From Chloroflexota bacterium (lineage in GTDB: Bacteria > Chloroflexota > Limnocylindria > P2-11E): DNA of 32,326 nucleotides. Under the pieces are notes generated by a model, which saw only the letters and a program-made list of their open reading frames with translations, was not told where the DNA came from and did not search any database. The position numbers and the translations under genes were made by a program. The DNA is taken from the NCBI GenBank assembly GCA_028876375.1, contig JAGWSB010000021.1:1-32326 (forward strand), in the 5' to 3' direction. Below are positions 7,530-15,127 of the stretch, one piece after another (the first letter of the stretch is position 1; each line of letters opens with the position of its first letter).

Positions 7530-8597
7530 TTAGCGGACCTCGCGGTAGTCGACGAGCAAGTCGCCCTCGCAGCGATACGTCGCGACGCGGTCCCCGCGGC
7601 GCAGCTCGCCCGTCTGCACGGTCTGGCCGCCCGATCCCGGCGCGACCGTCCCACCCGCGCCGCCGCTCGTCCACGTCGTCGCGCTGCCGATGCCGCGCAG
7701 CTCCCATGCGAGCGGAACGGCGGTGCTGCCGCCGTTCGAATAGCAGGTCACGGCCGGCGGATGCGTGAACGCGAGGAAGAGCGCGACGGCGCCGAAGCCG
7801 AGCGAGAACGCGCCCAACGCACCCGGCCGCAGACGCAGGACGAGCACGCCGAGCGCGGTGAGGAGGCCGCCGACGAAGACGACGAAGAGGACGAGGCCGT
7901 CGATCTCGAAGCGGGCGCTCGTGTTCGCGCGGACGATGGCGTAGACGTTGAAGAACGCGACAGCGGCGACGCCGACGAGCAGCGAGAGCACGCCGAGCGT
8001 CAGCCACAGGCCGACCGTGAGGTCGGGCACGAACGCGCGGCGGCGCGCCAGGACGAGGAGGAGGACGCCGATCCCGAGCGCGAGGGCGACGTAGATGGCG
8101 AGGAAGCTCGCCGAGGAGGGGACGAGGAGCAGGCGGATCGGCCAGATGACGACGAGCGAGAGCGCGATCGGGTAGAGGAGCGCGACGCCGAGCGTCGGCA
8201 TGCTGATGGCGAGGCCGATCGCGAGGTAGACGAGGAACGCGTAGAGCACCGAGCGCGGACGCTCCGCCGCGGCCGCGAGCGCCGCCCAGGCGCCGAGCGC
8301 CCCCAGCGCCATGGCCGGGAAGCCGAGCACGCCCGCGCCCATGCCCGTGAGCGTCCCCAGCGCGGCCATGGTGAGCGCCGCGCCGACGGCGAGCTGGGCG
8401 CCGCGCGTCGGATCGCGGCCGAGGACGACGGCGGCGGCGACGAACGCGGCGCCGTTCGCGGCGAGGAGCGCGAGCCAGGGCGTCGCCAGCGCGACGCTCT
8501 GCGTCTGCGCCGCGATGTAGGTCGCGGTCCCGAAGGCCAGCGCGCCCGCGGCGACGAGAAGGAGCCGCGCGAGACGGAGCGCGAGCGGCGGCGCCAC
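7530..8597 (-). CDS. Polytopic membrane protein with C-terminal extracytoplasmic domain, unknown function
   Basis: A 355-residue protein starting at GTG. About nine or ten hydrophobic helices fill residues 8 to about 280. A tail of roughly 75 residues follows that is rich in Gly, Ser and Thr and has two cysteines (PPAVTCYSNGG and YRCEGDLLVDY) that could pair outside the membrane. No catalytic motif is recognisable. A TAGCGT -10 box ends only 6 bases before the GTG, so the message is probably leaderless. It is divergently transcribed from the LLM-MenA fusion, and the two -10 boxes are about 30 bases apart. Function unknown. Confidence 0.72.
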   Translation of the reverse strand: MAPPLALRLARLLLVAAGALAFGTATYIAAQTQSVALATPWLALLAANGAAFVAAAVVLGRDPTRGAQLAVGAALTMAALGTLTGMGAGVLGFPAMALGALGAWAALAAAAERPRSVLYAFLVYLAIGLAISMPTLGVALLYPIALSLVVIWPIRLLLVPSSASFLAIYVALALGIGVLLLVLARRRAFVPDLTVGLWLTLGVLSLLVGVAAVAFFNVYAIVRANTSARFEIDGLVLFVVFVGGLLTALGVLVLRLRPGALGAFSLGFGAVALFLAFTHPPAVTCYSNGGSTAVPLAWELRGIGSATTWTSGGAGGTVAPGSGGQTVQTGELRRGDRVATYRCEGDLLVDYREVR

Positions 8598-8603
8598 GCG
8601 GCC

Positions 8604-8609
8604 ACGCTA
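8604..8609 (-). promoter_or_regulatory. -10 box TAGCGT (minus strand)
   Basis: Minus-strand TAGCGT ends 6 bases before the GTG at 8597. With the plus-strand TACCGT at 8639-8644 it forms a compact divergent promoter region. Confidence 0.4.
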
Positions 8610-8638
8610 CTACCGGGGCGTAGTACGCCGCGGGAAGC

Positions 8639-8644
8639 TACCGT
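8639..8644 (+). promoter_or_regulatory. -10 box TACCGT and downstream Shine-Dalgarno for the LLM-MenA gene
   Basis: TACCGT at 8639-8644 is followed by GGGAGG at 8660-8665. The Shine-Dalgarno is 6 bases before an in-frame ATA at 8672 but too far from the TTG at 8705, which bears on where translation really starts. Confidence 0.4.
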
Positions 8645-8704
8645 GTAGGACACGACCGCGGGAGGCACGAGATAGCGGAGCTGGCACGGCGCGTCGGCCT
8701 CGGG

Positions 8705-10648
8705 TTGGCCGCGCGCGGCGACGTGGACGACACCATCGCGTGGGCGCGACGGGCGCGCGACGCGGGGCTCGAGGCGGTCTGGTTCCACGACTCGTACTTC
8801 GAGCGCGACGCCGTGACGTACGCGACCGCCGTCGCGACCAAGGTCGACGGCATCCGCGTCGGGCTCGGCGCGCTCAACCCGTACACGCGCCATCCGGTGC
8901 TCATCGCGATGACGATCAGCGCGCTCGACGAGATCGCGCCGGAGCGCATCACGCTCGCCCTCGGCAGCGCGCTTCCGCTGCGGCTGGCGCAGATGGGCAT
9001 CCCGTACGACCCCGCCGAGGCGCCGCAGCGCGTCGCGCAGTGCATCGACGTCGTGCGCAAGCTGTGGTCGGGAGAGCGTCTTCCGCCGGTGCGGCCGGGC
9101 GTGCCGCCGCTGCAGCCGATGTTCGCGCCCGTGCACCGCGTGCCGATCTACATCGCCGGGTACCGCACGCCGATGATGGAGCTCGCCGGCCGTGTGGCCG
9201 ACGGCTACATCGCGCGTCCCTGCGAGTCGATCCCCGGCCTCAAGTACCTCTTGCGCCGGATGTATCGCGCCGCGACGGCGGCCGGGCGCGACCCCGACTC
9301 CATCGACACGACCGGGTACCTGCTCACCTACATCGACGAGACACGCCGGGCGGCGCTCGACCGCGCGAAGCGCGAGCCGTTCGTCATCTACATGATGGCC
9401 ATCCTCTCGGACGTCACCATCACCCGAGCCGGTTTCGATCCGGCGCTCCGCGACGCGCTCATGGCGAAGTGGCGCGCCGAGGACTACCACGGCGCGGCGC
9501 AGATCCTCCCCGACGACCTCCTCGACGCGTTCATGCTCTGCGGGACCGTCGACGAGGTGGCGGCGCGCGCGGCGGAGTACCACGACGCGGGGATGAAGCT
9601 GCCGCTCCTCCAGCCCGCGGTGCAGGACGAGACCCAGACCGAGCTCGCCATCCGCGCCGCCGTCGCCTACGGCAGCGGAGCCGTGCGGCGCGTCGGAGCG
9701 CGGCAGGCCCTCGAGGAGCAGCGCATGGGCGTCGCGACGCGCGCGTGGCGCCGCTTCTCCGCCTACACCGAGATCGCGCGGCCGTTCTCGTTCACCGCGT
9801 CGGTGACCCCGGTCTTCGCCGGCGGCGCGATGGCCGTTCTGAACGGCGGCTTCGACTGGGCGATCTTCCTCGCGTGCGCCCTGGGCTCGGTGATGCTCCA
9901 CATCGGGACGAACGTCGTGAACGAGATCTACGACGTCCGGCACGGCGTCGACTCGATCGTCTCGCCGCGCGCGAGCCACGCCCTCGTCAAGGGCCGCGTC
10001 TCCGAGCGCGAGGCGTTCGTTCTCGGCGCGGTCGCGTTCCTCATCGCGATCGTCGTCGGCCTGGGGCTCATCTCCGTGCGCGGCTGGCCCATCGTCGGCC
10101 TCGGGCTCCTCGGCCTCGTCGGCGGGTACACCTACACGGCGCCGCCGTTCGAGTACAAGTTCCACGCGCTCGGCCTGCCGCTCGTGTTCCTGCTCATGGG
10201 GCCGCTCACCGTCGGCGGCTCGTACTTCGCGATCACCGGACGCCTCTCACCGGACGTGTTCTGGGCCAGCGTCCCCGTCGGCCTCCTCGTCGTCGCCATC
10301 CTCCACGGGAACGAATGGCGCGACATCACCGAGGACACGCGCGTCCTCGGCGACGCGACGTTCGCCGCGCGCTACGGGCGGCGCGTGTCGTACTGGACGT
10401 ACATCGCGCTCGTCGTCGGCGCGTACATGGCGCTCGCGCTCGCCGTCGTGCTCGGCGCGCTCCCCGCGTACGCGGTGCTCGCGGTGCTCTCGCTGCCGTT
10501 CCTCGTGCGCGTCATCCGCGCGAGCGAGCTCGGAAGCCAGGGCCAGCAGCGCGCCATCGCGATGATCGACATCCAGACCGCGCAGCTGCACGCGGCGTTC
10601 GGCGCGCTGCTCGCGCTCGGGATCGTCGCCGCGGCGCTCCTCCGATAG
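8705..10648 (+). CDS. Fusion: LLM flavin-dependent oxidoreductase plus MenA/UbiA-type prenyltransferase
   Basis: One 647-residue frame. Residues 1 to about 330 are a luciferase-like monooxygenase domain of the Mer/F420-dependent type (ARGDVDDTIAWARRARD, WFHDSYFERDA, IYIAGYRTPMMELAGRVADG). Residues about 350-647 are a UbiA-superfamily domain with about eight membrane helices and both prenyl-diphosphate Asp motifs: NEIYD (406-410) and NEWRDITED (536-544). The latter, followed by VLGDATFAARYG, is typical of MenA (1,4-dihydroxy-2-naphthoate polyprenyltransferase, menaquinone synthesis). No stop exists in any plus frame from 9660 to 9802, so a simple frameshift does not explain the fusion. TTG 8705 is the first standard start but lacks the first beta strand (RVGLGL), which begins upstream near ATA 8672 or CTG 8681. 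A GAGGAG six bases before ATG 9725 could also allow MenA to be made alone. Whether it uses F420 or FMN is unknown. Confidence 0.85.
   Translation: MAARGDVDDTIAWARRARDAGLEAVWFHDSYFERDAVTYATAVATKVDGIRVGLGALNPYTRHPVLIAMTISALDEIAPERITLALGSALPLRLAQMGIPYDPAEAPQRVAQCIDVVRKLWSGERLPPVRPGVPPLQPMFAPVHRVPIYIAGYRTPMMELAGRVADGYIARPCESIPGLKYLLRRMYRAATAAGRDPDSIDTTGYLLTYIDETRRAALDRAKREPFVIYMMAILSDVTITRAGFDPALRDALMAKWRAEDYHGAAQILPDDLLDAFMLCGTVDEVAARAAEYHDAGMKLPLLQPAVQDETQTELAIRAAVAYGSGAVRRVGARQALEEQRMGVATRAWRRFSAYTEIARPFSFTASVTPVFAGGAMAVLNGGFDWAIFLACALGSVMLHIGTNVVNEIYDVRHGVDSIVSPRASHALVKGRVSEREAFVLGAVAFLIAIVVGLGLISVRGWPIVGLGLLGLVGGYTYTAPPFEYKFHALGLPLVFLLMGPLTVGGSYFAITGRLSPDVFWASVPVGLLVVAILHGNEWRDITEDTRVLGDATFAARYGRRVSYWTYIALVVGAYMALALAVVLGALPAYAVLAVLSLPFLVRVIRASELGSQGQQRAIAMIDIQTAQLHAAFGALLALGIVAAALLR
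9713..9727 (+). promoter_or_regulatory. Internal Shine-Dalgarno and ATG at the domain junction
   Basis: GAGGAG at 9713-9718, a six-base gap, then ATG 9725 in frame (residue 341), exactly where a free-standing MenA would begin. It may allow internal initiation or be a relic of formerly separate genes. Confidence 0.4.
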
Positions 10649-10728
10649 GCGCCCTCGCGGGGCTCGCCCTCGCCTACGCGCACTTCGCGCGCACGTTCCT
10701 CGGGCCGCGCCAGAGCTTCTGGAAGCGC

Positions 10729-11220
10729 ATGACGACGACGGGCCTCACCCTGGGCGCGCTCGCGCTCGCCGCCGGCGAGGCCGAGCGCGTTCGCCCGCGC
10801 AAGCGCGACGTCCCCCTGGGGCTCGCCATCGCCGCCGGTCTCTTCGCGGTATTCCAGATCGGCGACCGCGCCGCGCGGCGCGTGATGCCGAAGGGCAGCG
10901 CCGAGATCGGCGACATCTACGCGCTGCGCGAGACCGCGCCGAAGGAGGAGATCGCGCTGCGGCTCGCGGCGGTGATCGGCCCGGCCGAGGAGCTCTTCTG
11001 GCGCGGCTGGCTGCAGCGGCGCATCGGATGGCTGCCGGCGTCCGGGGCGTATGCCGGCGCGCACCTCGTCACGCGCAACGCGACGCTCGTCGGGGCCGCG
11101 GGCGTCGCGGGGATCTACTGGGGCGCGCTCGCCGCGCTCGGCGTGCCGATGACGGCGCTCATCGTCAGCCACATGGTGTGGGACGTGTGGATCTTTCTCA
11201 TCCGACCGACGCAGGAATGA
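10729..11220 (+). CDS. CPBP family intramembrane metalloprotease, intact motifs
   Basis: The catalytic set is complete: AEELFWRGWLQRR (EExxxR), AYAGAHLVTRN (motif-2 His) and SHMVWDVW (motif-3 His and Asp). The family includes Rce1-type CAAX proteases and bacteriocin-processing or immunity proteins. From ATG 10729 it is 163 residues, which is short. Homologous-looking sequence (ALAGLALAYAHFARTFLGP) continues upstream to an ATA at 10645 that overlaps the MenA stop as ATAG, mirroring the ATGA/GTGA overlaps elsewhere; starting there gives 191 residues. No ATG, GTG or TTG lies in frame between them. Co-transcription with the LLM-MenA gene is likely. A strong hairpin terminator follows immediately after the stop. 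Substrate unknown. Confidence 0.82.
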   Translation: MTTTGLTLGALALAAGEAERVRPRKRDVPLGLAIAAGLFAVFQIGDRAARRVMPKGSAEIGDIYALRETAPKEEIALRLAAVIGPAEELFWRGWLQRRIGWLPASGAYAGAHLVTRNATLVGAAGVAGIYWGALAALGVPMTALIVSHMVWDVWIFLIRPTQE

Positions 11221-11253
11221 ACGGGCGCCGGGGGGAGGTCCCCCGGCGCCCGT
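11221..11253. terminator. Bidirectional hairpin terminator between convergent genes
   Basis: A perfect 14-bp stem (11221-11234 with 11240-11253) and 5-base loop start directly after the CPBP stop codon, with TTCT following on the plus strand. It sits between the CPBP gene and the convergent secreted protein and can serve both, though the T-tracts are weak. Confidence 0.7.
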
Positions 11254-11280
11254 TCTACCGAAGAGGAAGAGGGGGTCGGT

Positions 11281-12036
11281 CTACTGGGAAGCGGGTGACG
11301 CGGAGGGCTGAGGTCCGCGCGGGCCGCGCCCGCCGAAGCCCGGCCCCATCGGGTGCGTGTTGTTCACCATGCTGGTGACGCGCTGCGTCAGGTCGGCCTT
11401 GATCTGCGTCGCCTGAGCCGAGGTGAGCTTGCCGCTCGAGACGGCCTGGTCGATCTTCGCGCTCTCGTCCTGCACGATCGCCTGGATGAGGCCGTCGGTG
11501 CTCTTGCCCGCGGCCGTCGCGATCTGCGCGAGGCTCTTGCCCGAGCGCAGCTGCGTCTGCAGGTCGGTCGTCGAGATGCCGAGGTAGGTCGACGCGACGG
11601 TCAGCCCGCTGCCGCCGAAGGACCCGAAGCCGGGACCGCGGTCGTGGCCGCGGGGGCCCTCACCGGGGTGCGGCGCGCCCTTGTGGTCGACGAGGTCGCT
11701 GATGCGCTGCGACAGGTTCTGCTGCGCCGCCGTCGTCAGCGCCTGGACGAGACCGTCACGGGTCTTGCCGTGCGCGACGGCCACGTCGGCCATGCTCTTG
11801 TCGGTCCCCATCTCGGTCCTCAGCTGATCGACGCTGATGCCGATGTACTGGGACGCCGCGGTGAAGAGGTCGGTACCGCGCGGCCCCGAGTTGTCGGTCG
11901 TGGCCTGCGAGGTCCCGCTGAGGAGGTGCGCCGCCGCCGGAGCGACGACGCTCGGTGCGAGAGCGATGCCGGCTAGGAACGCCACGGCGAGCGCGGCGCC
12001 CCCGGCGATGACCCTCGCGTTCTTGGGGAGCTTCAT
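11281..12036 (-). CDS. Secreted protein with two helical LGIS...GKS repeats
   Basis: A 251-residue protein with an N-terminal signal sequence (KNARVIAGGAALAVAFLAGI, cleavage possibly after the AAA near 36). Two similar segments follow: residues about 60-115 (YIGISVDQLRTEM, DKSMADVAVAHGKTRDGLVQ) and about 148-225 (YLGISTTDLQTQL, GKSLAQIATAAGKSTDGLIQ). They are separated by a Gly/His/Pro-rich linker with several His and Asp (HKGAPHPGEGPRGHDRG) that could bind metal (speculation). The tail is Gly/Pro/Ser-rich. Such repeats occur in actinobacterial and chloroflexotal secreted proteins of unknown function. Start: ATG with AGGAAAG upstream. It is divergent from the response regulator over a 136-base gap, suggesting it may be a target of that system. 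Confidence 0.8.
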   Translation of the reverse strand: MKLPKNARVIAGGAALAVAFLAGIALAPSVVAPAAAHLLSGTSQATTDNSGPRGTDLFTAASQYIGISVDQLRTEMGTDKSMADVAVAHGKTRDGLVQALTTAAQQNLSQRISDLVDHKGAPHPGEGPRGHDRGPGFGSFGGSGLTVASTYLGISTTDLQTQLRSGKSLAQIATAAGKSTDGLIQAIVQDESAKIDQAVSSGKLTSAQATQIKADLTQRVTSMVNNTHPMGPGFGGRGPRGPQPSASPASQ

Positions 12037-12060
12037 TCTCTTGCTTTCCTTTCGTGGTAT

Positions 12061-12100
12061 GGGTCGATAGTCAGAACACCACCCGGGCGACGGGTCGATA
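12061..12100. promoter_or_regulatory. Direct repeat GGGTCGATA, candidate response-regulator site
   Basis: GGGTCGATA occurs at 12061-12069 and 12092-12100, 31 bases apart (about three helical turns), in the divergent gap between the secreted protein and the response regulator. OmpR-type regulators commonly bind direct repeats on one DNA face. No experimental support. Confidence 0.35.
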
Positions 12101-12158
12101 TGAGATCGGCGTAAGAGCTTGGGGGGCGATCCTTACCGTCCTCTTAGGCCGTCCGCGC

Positions 12159-12164
12159 TACGCT
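12159..12164 (+). promoter_or_regulatory. -10 box TACGCT
   Basis: TACGCT ends 8 bases before the ATG at 12173 with no Shine-Dalgarno between, giving a leaderless-type start for the two-component operon. Confidence 0.5.
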
Positions 12165-12172
12165 CGACGCCG

Positions 12173-12844
12173 ATGCACCTCCTCGTCGTTGAGGACGACC
12201 CCGGGGTGCGGGGCGCCGTGGAGCGCGCACTGCGGGCCGCGGGCCACCAGGTGGAGTCGGCGAACGACGGCCAGCGCGGCCTCGACCTCGCTCTCTCGCG
12301 CCCCTTCGACGCGGTCGTCCTCGACCTCGGCCTCCCCGTCCTCGATGGCCTCGAGGTCTGCCGCCGCCTGCGCGCGAAGGAGGACGGCGTACCGATCCTC
12401 GTCCTCACGGCGCGCGCCGCCATCGCGGACAGGGTCGAAGGTCTCGACGCCGGCGCGGACGACTACCTGGTCAAGCCGTTCGCCCTCGACGAGCTCCTCG
12501 CTCGCCTGCGGGCTCTCGACCGGCGCAGCGAGAGCCGTGGCCGCGGCGTCCTCAGCTTCGGCGACCTCACCTACGACCCCGACGCCCTCGAGTGGAAGCG
12601 CGGCGACCGGAAGCTCGAGCTGACCCGCACCGAGCACCAGCTCCTCGAGCTCTTCCTCGCGAACCCGCGCAGGGTCCTCAGCCGCAACGTCATCTTCGAG
12701 AAGATCTGGGGCTACGACTTCGGACCGGAGTCGAACGCCCTCGACGTGTACATCGGCTATCTGCGACGCAAGCTGGAGGCGGCCGGAGAGCCGCGGATCA
12801 TCCACACCGTCCGCGGCGTCGGCTACGTCCTCCGAGACCCGTGA
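12173..12844 (+). CDS. OmpR/PhoB-family response regulator (MprA-like)
   Basis: A 223-residue two-domain regulator. The receiver domain (1-115) has the acidic pocket E7/D8/D9, phospho-acceptor D51 (VVLDLGLPV), T79 and K101 (DDYLVKPF). The C-terminal winged helix (about 130-223) has LTRTEHQLLELFLANP, the recognition segment NALDVYIGYLRRKLE and the final wing IHTVRGVGYVLRDP. The ATG at 12173 matches the canonical receiver start and has a TACGCT box 8 bases upstream. It overlaps the kinase gene by GTGA. It is closest in layout to the MprA/TcrA envelope-stress regulators; the signal sensed here is unknown. Confidence 0.95.
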   Translation: MHLLVVEDDPGVRGAVERALRAAGHQVESANDGQRGLDLALSRPFDAVVLDLGLPVLDGLEVCRRLRAKEDGVPILVLTARAAIADRVEGLDAGADDYLVKPFALDELLARLRALDRRSESRGRGVLSFGDLTYDPDALEWKRGDRKLELTRTEHQLLELFLANPRRVLSRNVIFEKIWGYDFGPESNALDVYIGYLRRKLEAAGEPRIIHTVRGVGYVLRDP

Positions 12845-14196
12845 CCTACCGCCTGCGCGTCACGCTGCTCGCGGCGGCCGCCGTGGCCGTCGCGGTCGTG
12901 GCCGCGGCCGCGCTCATGTACGTCGTCGTGCGCCGGCAGCTCGTCGACCAGGTCGACACCACGATGCAGTCGACGGCGCAGGTCGCGCAGGAGCTCGCCG
13001 AGCGCGCGCTGCGCGGGCCGGGGCCCTTCTTCCGCTTCTCCTCCTCGGTCTCGGGCAACGCGAACATCCCGGGGCAGCTCGTCACCGCCTCCGGCACGAT
13101 CGCCCGCGCCGATTACGGGCCGGTCTCCCCGATCGTGACGAACGAGGTGAAGCAGGTCGCGTCGGGCGACCGCGCGTCGTTCACCGGCGACGTGTACGTG
13201 ACGGGGACCGACGGACACACCTACCACGTCCGCGTCTACGCCGTGCCGCTCGGGTCGGGGCAGGCGCTCGAGCTGTGGCAGCTCATGGACGCGGTCGACG
13301 CGACGCTCGACCGGCTGCGCGACATCCTCATCGCCGTCGCCGCGGGCGGCGTCGCGCTCGCCGCGCTCCTCGGGTTCCTGGTGGCGCGTGCCGTCCTCGC
13401 CCCGGTGAAGCGCCTCACCGGCGCCGTCGAGGAGGTCGCGCGCACGCGCGACCTGTCACAGCGGATCGGCGCGAGCGGGAAGGACGAGCTCGCGCGTCTC
13501 GCGCGCTCCTTCGACGGGATGCTCGCGGCCCTCGAGATGTCGCTGCGCCAGCAGCGCCAGCTCGTCGCCGACGCGTCCCACGAGCTGCGCACGCCGCTCA
13601 CGAGCCTGCGCACGAACCTCGAGCTCCTCGCGCGCGGTCAGCCGACGGATCCCGAGGAGCGGCAGCAGCTCCTCGGCGACCTCGTCGCGCAGATGGAGCG
13701 CCTCTCGACCCTCGTCGCCGACCTCATCGATCTCGCGCGCGACGAGGAGATGCCGTTCCCCGTCGAGGATCTGCGCCTCGACGAGATCGCGTCGACGGCG
13801 GTCGACGAGGTACGCATGCGCTATCCGGCGGTCGCGTTCCGTAGCGAGCTGCGTCCGGTCACGATCCGCGGCGTGCGCCCGCGCGTCATGCGCGCGGTCA
13901 CGAATCTCCTCGACAACGCGGCGAAGTGGAGCCCCGCGGGCAGCGCCGTCGAGGTGAGCGTCGCGGGGAGCGAGATCGTCGTGCGCGACCACGGCCCCGG
14001 CATCTCGCCCGAGGACGCGGCGCACGTGTTCGACCGCTTCTGGCGCGCGCCGTCCGCCCGCCAGCTGCCCGGATCGGGCCTCGGCCTGTCGATCGTCAAG
14101 CAGGTGGCCGAGGCGCATGGCGGATCCGTAACGCTGGAGCGTCCGAACGACGGCGGCGCGCGATTCCGGCTGAAACTCTTATCCGCCCCTCACTAG
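12841..14196 (+). CDS. Sensor histidine kinase (MprB-like)
   Basis: A 451-residue kinase beginning at a GTG that shares bases with the regulator stop. TM1 spans about 8-29 and TM2 about 163-183, enclosing an extracytoplasmic sensor domain of about 130 residues. A HAMP domain (about 184-236) is followed by the H box with H247 (ADASHELRTPLTSL), N box (TNLLDNAAKWSP, about 355-366), G1 (DHGPGI, 384-389), F box (FDRFWRA) and G2 (GSGLGLSIV, about 412-420). It phosphorylates the adjacent regulator. Downstream are a small anchored protein and a haem membrane protein, which might be co-transcribed. Confidence 0.95.
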   Translation: MTYRLRVTLLAAAAVAVAVVAAAALMYVVVRRQLVDQVDTTMQSTAQVAQELAERALRGPGPFFRFSSSVSGNANIPGQLVTASGTIARADYGPVSPIVTNEVKQVASGDRASFTGDVYVTGTDGHTYHVRVYAVPLGSGQALELWQLMDAVDATLDRLRDILIAVAAGGVALAALLGFLVARAVLAPVKRLTGAVEEVARTRDLSQRIGASGKDELARLARSFDGMLAALEMSLRQQRQLVADASHELRTPLTSLRTNLELLARGQPTDPEERQQLLGDLVAQMERLSTLVADLIDLARDEEMPFPVEDLRLDEIASTAVDEVRMRYPAVAFRSELRPVTIRGVRPRVMRAVTNLLDNAAKWSPAGSAVEVSVAGSEIVVRDHGPGISPEDAAHVFDRFWRAPSARQLPGSGLGLSIVKQVAEAHGGSVTLERPNDGGARFRLKLLSAPH

Positions 14197-14226
14197 TCGC
14201 CCTCCGCGAGACGTTCTCCTAGGGAC

Positions 14227-14517
14227 ATGACAGGAACGAGAGGGACCCCAACGCGGCGCCCCGTTGCCATCCGCTCGCCATGGCTCCTCCGCGTGCTCGC
14301 GGCGGGAACGGCGCTCCTCAGCTTCGGATCGATGACCTACTTCGCCGCCGGGCACGTGCAGGATCCGGCCGCGCCGCTCCAGCCGAGCGCGCCCGGGATC
14401 TCCACGCCCGCTCCGGCACCGGCCGCGGCGCGCGCGTCGCGCCGCAGCTTCGTCAGCCCCACGGTGCCCATGACCGGCGTCGCGCCCATGACGCGCACGC
14501 GCCAGTCCGGCGGCTGA
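14227..14517 (+). CDS. Small membrane-anchored protein, unknown function
   Basis: A 96-residue protein with a basic N-terminus (about 17 residues), one hydrophobic helix (about 18-40, LLRVLAAGTALLSFGS) and an Ala/Pro/Ser/Thr-rich, apparently disordered outer segment containing MTGVAP. AGGGAC just before the ATG is a weak ribosome site. It starts 30 bases after the kinase stop and ends 14 bases before the ferric-reductase-like gene, so the four genes may form one operon. I do not recognise the family; such small anchored partners accompany membrane redox proteins in some genomes (inference). Confidence 0.6.
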   Translation: MTGTRGTPTRRPVAIRSPWLLRVLAAGTALLSFGSMTYFAAGHVQDPAAPLQPSAPGISTPAPAPAAARASRRSFVSPTVPMTGVAPMTRTRQSGG

Positions 14518-14531
14518 TCGGCTCTTCGTCG

Positions 14532-15077
14532 ATGACCGCCGAGACGTTCTGGCTCCTCGGCCGCGCCGCGGGCGTCGCCGCCCTCGTCTCGCTCGCGCTG
14601 TCGCTGCTCTCGGGGATGGCGCTGCGCTCGGGGATCCTCGGGCGCCTCGCGCACAACCGCGCCATCAGCGAGCTCCACACGTTCACGACCGTGCTCTGGC
14701 TTCCCCTCGGCATCGTCCACGTCGGCGCGCTGCTCTTCGACCCGTACGCGCAGGTGCGGCCCATCGACCTCATCGTCCCGTTCCTCGTGGCGTACGCGCG
14801 CCTCGCGGTCGGCCTCGGGACCGTCTCGCTGCTCCTGCTCGCGCTCGTCCTCGTGTCGACGTACTGGCGCCGCTCGCTTTCGCAGGATCTGTGGCTGGGC
14901 ATCCACCAACTGTCGTACGTCGCGTTCGTCGCGGCCTTCGCGCACAGCGTGCAGTCCGGCACCGACCTCGCGTTCCCGCTCCTCGACCTCCTCGTGTGGG
15001 CGACGGGCCTCGCGCTCGCCGCGGGATGGCTCAAGCGGATCTCGAGCCAGAGGTACCGGTTCGCCGAAGCTCGCTGA
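14532..15077 (+). CDS. Ferric-reductase-like (YedZ/FRE superfamily) haem membrane protein
   Basis: A 181-residue protein with about five membrane helices. Four histidines sit in paired positions typical of bis-haem ferric-reductase domains: SELHTFTTVLW and IVHVGALLF in one half, GIHQLSYVAF and AFAHSVQ in the other. There is no FAD/NAD domain, so it resembles stand-alone transmembrane electron carriers such as MsrQ/YedZ. It probably moves electrons across the membrane, with the partner unknown; no molybdopterin methionine sulfoxide reductase (MsrP) gene is in the window. The frame is open upstream, but ATG 14532 gives the natural N-terminus (MTAETFWLLGRAAG) and avoids overlap with the small protein. 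Confidence 0.82.
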   Translation: MTAETFWLLGRAAGVAALVSLALSLLSGMALRSGILGRLAHNRAISELHTFTTVLWLPLGIVHVGALLFDPYAQVRPIDLIVPFLVAYARLAVGLGTVSLLLLALVLVSTYWRRSLSQDLWLGIHQLSYVAFVAAFAHSVQSGTDLAFPLLDLLVWATGLALAAGWLKRISSQRYRFAEAR

Positions 15078-15127
15078 GCCGACGCCCCCAGCGGGCGGGT
15101 GTCCGGGGTGTTCCTCTAAGAGGGTGC

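Noticed and set aside
4409-7654. A 1081-codon open frame on the minus strand
   Set aside because: It crosses genes on both strands, has Arg/Pro/Ala-biased composition without domains, and is a GC-rich antisense artefact.
8000-10165. A 721-codon minus-strand frame opposite the LLM-MenA gene
   Set aside because: It has highly charged low-complexity composition and conflicts with well-supported genes on both sides.
8705-10648. Fusion caused by a single frameshift near the LLM C-terminus
   Set aside because: None of the three plus frames has a stop between 9660 and 9802, so shifting frame would not separate the genes there.
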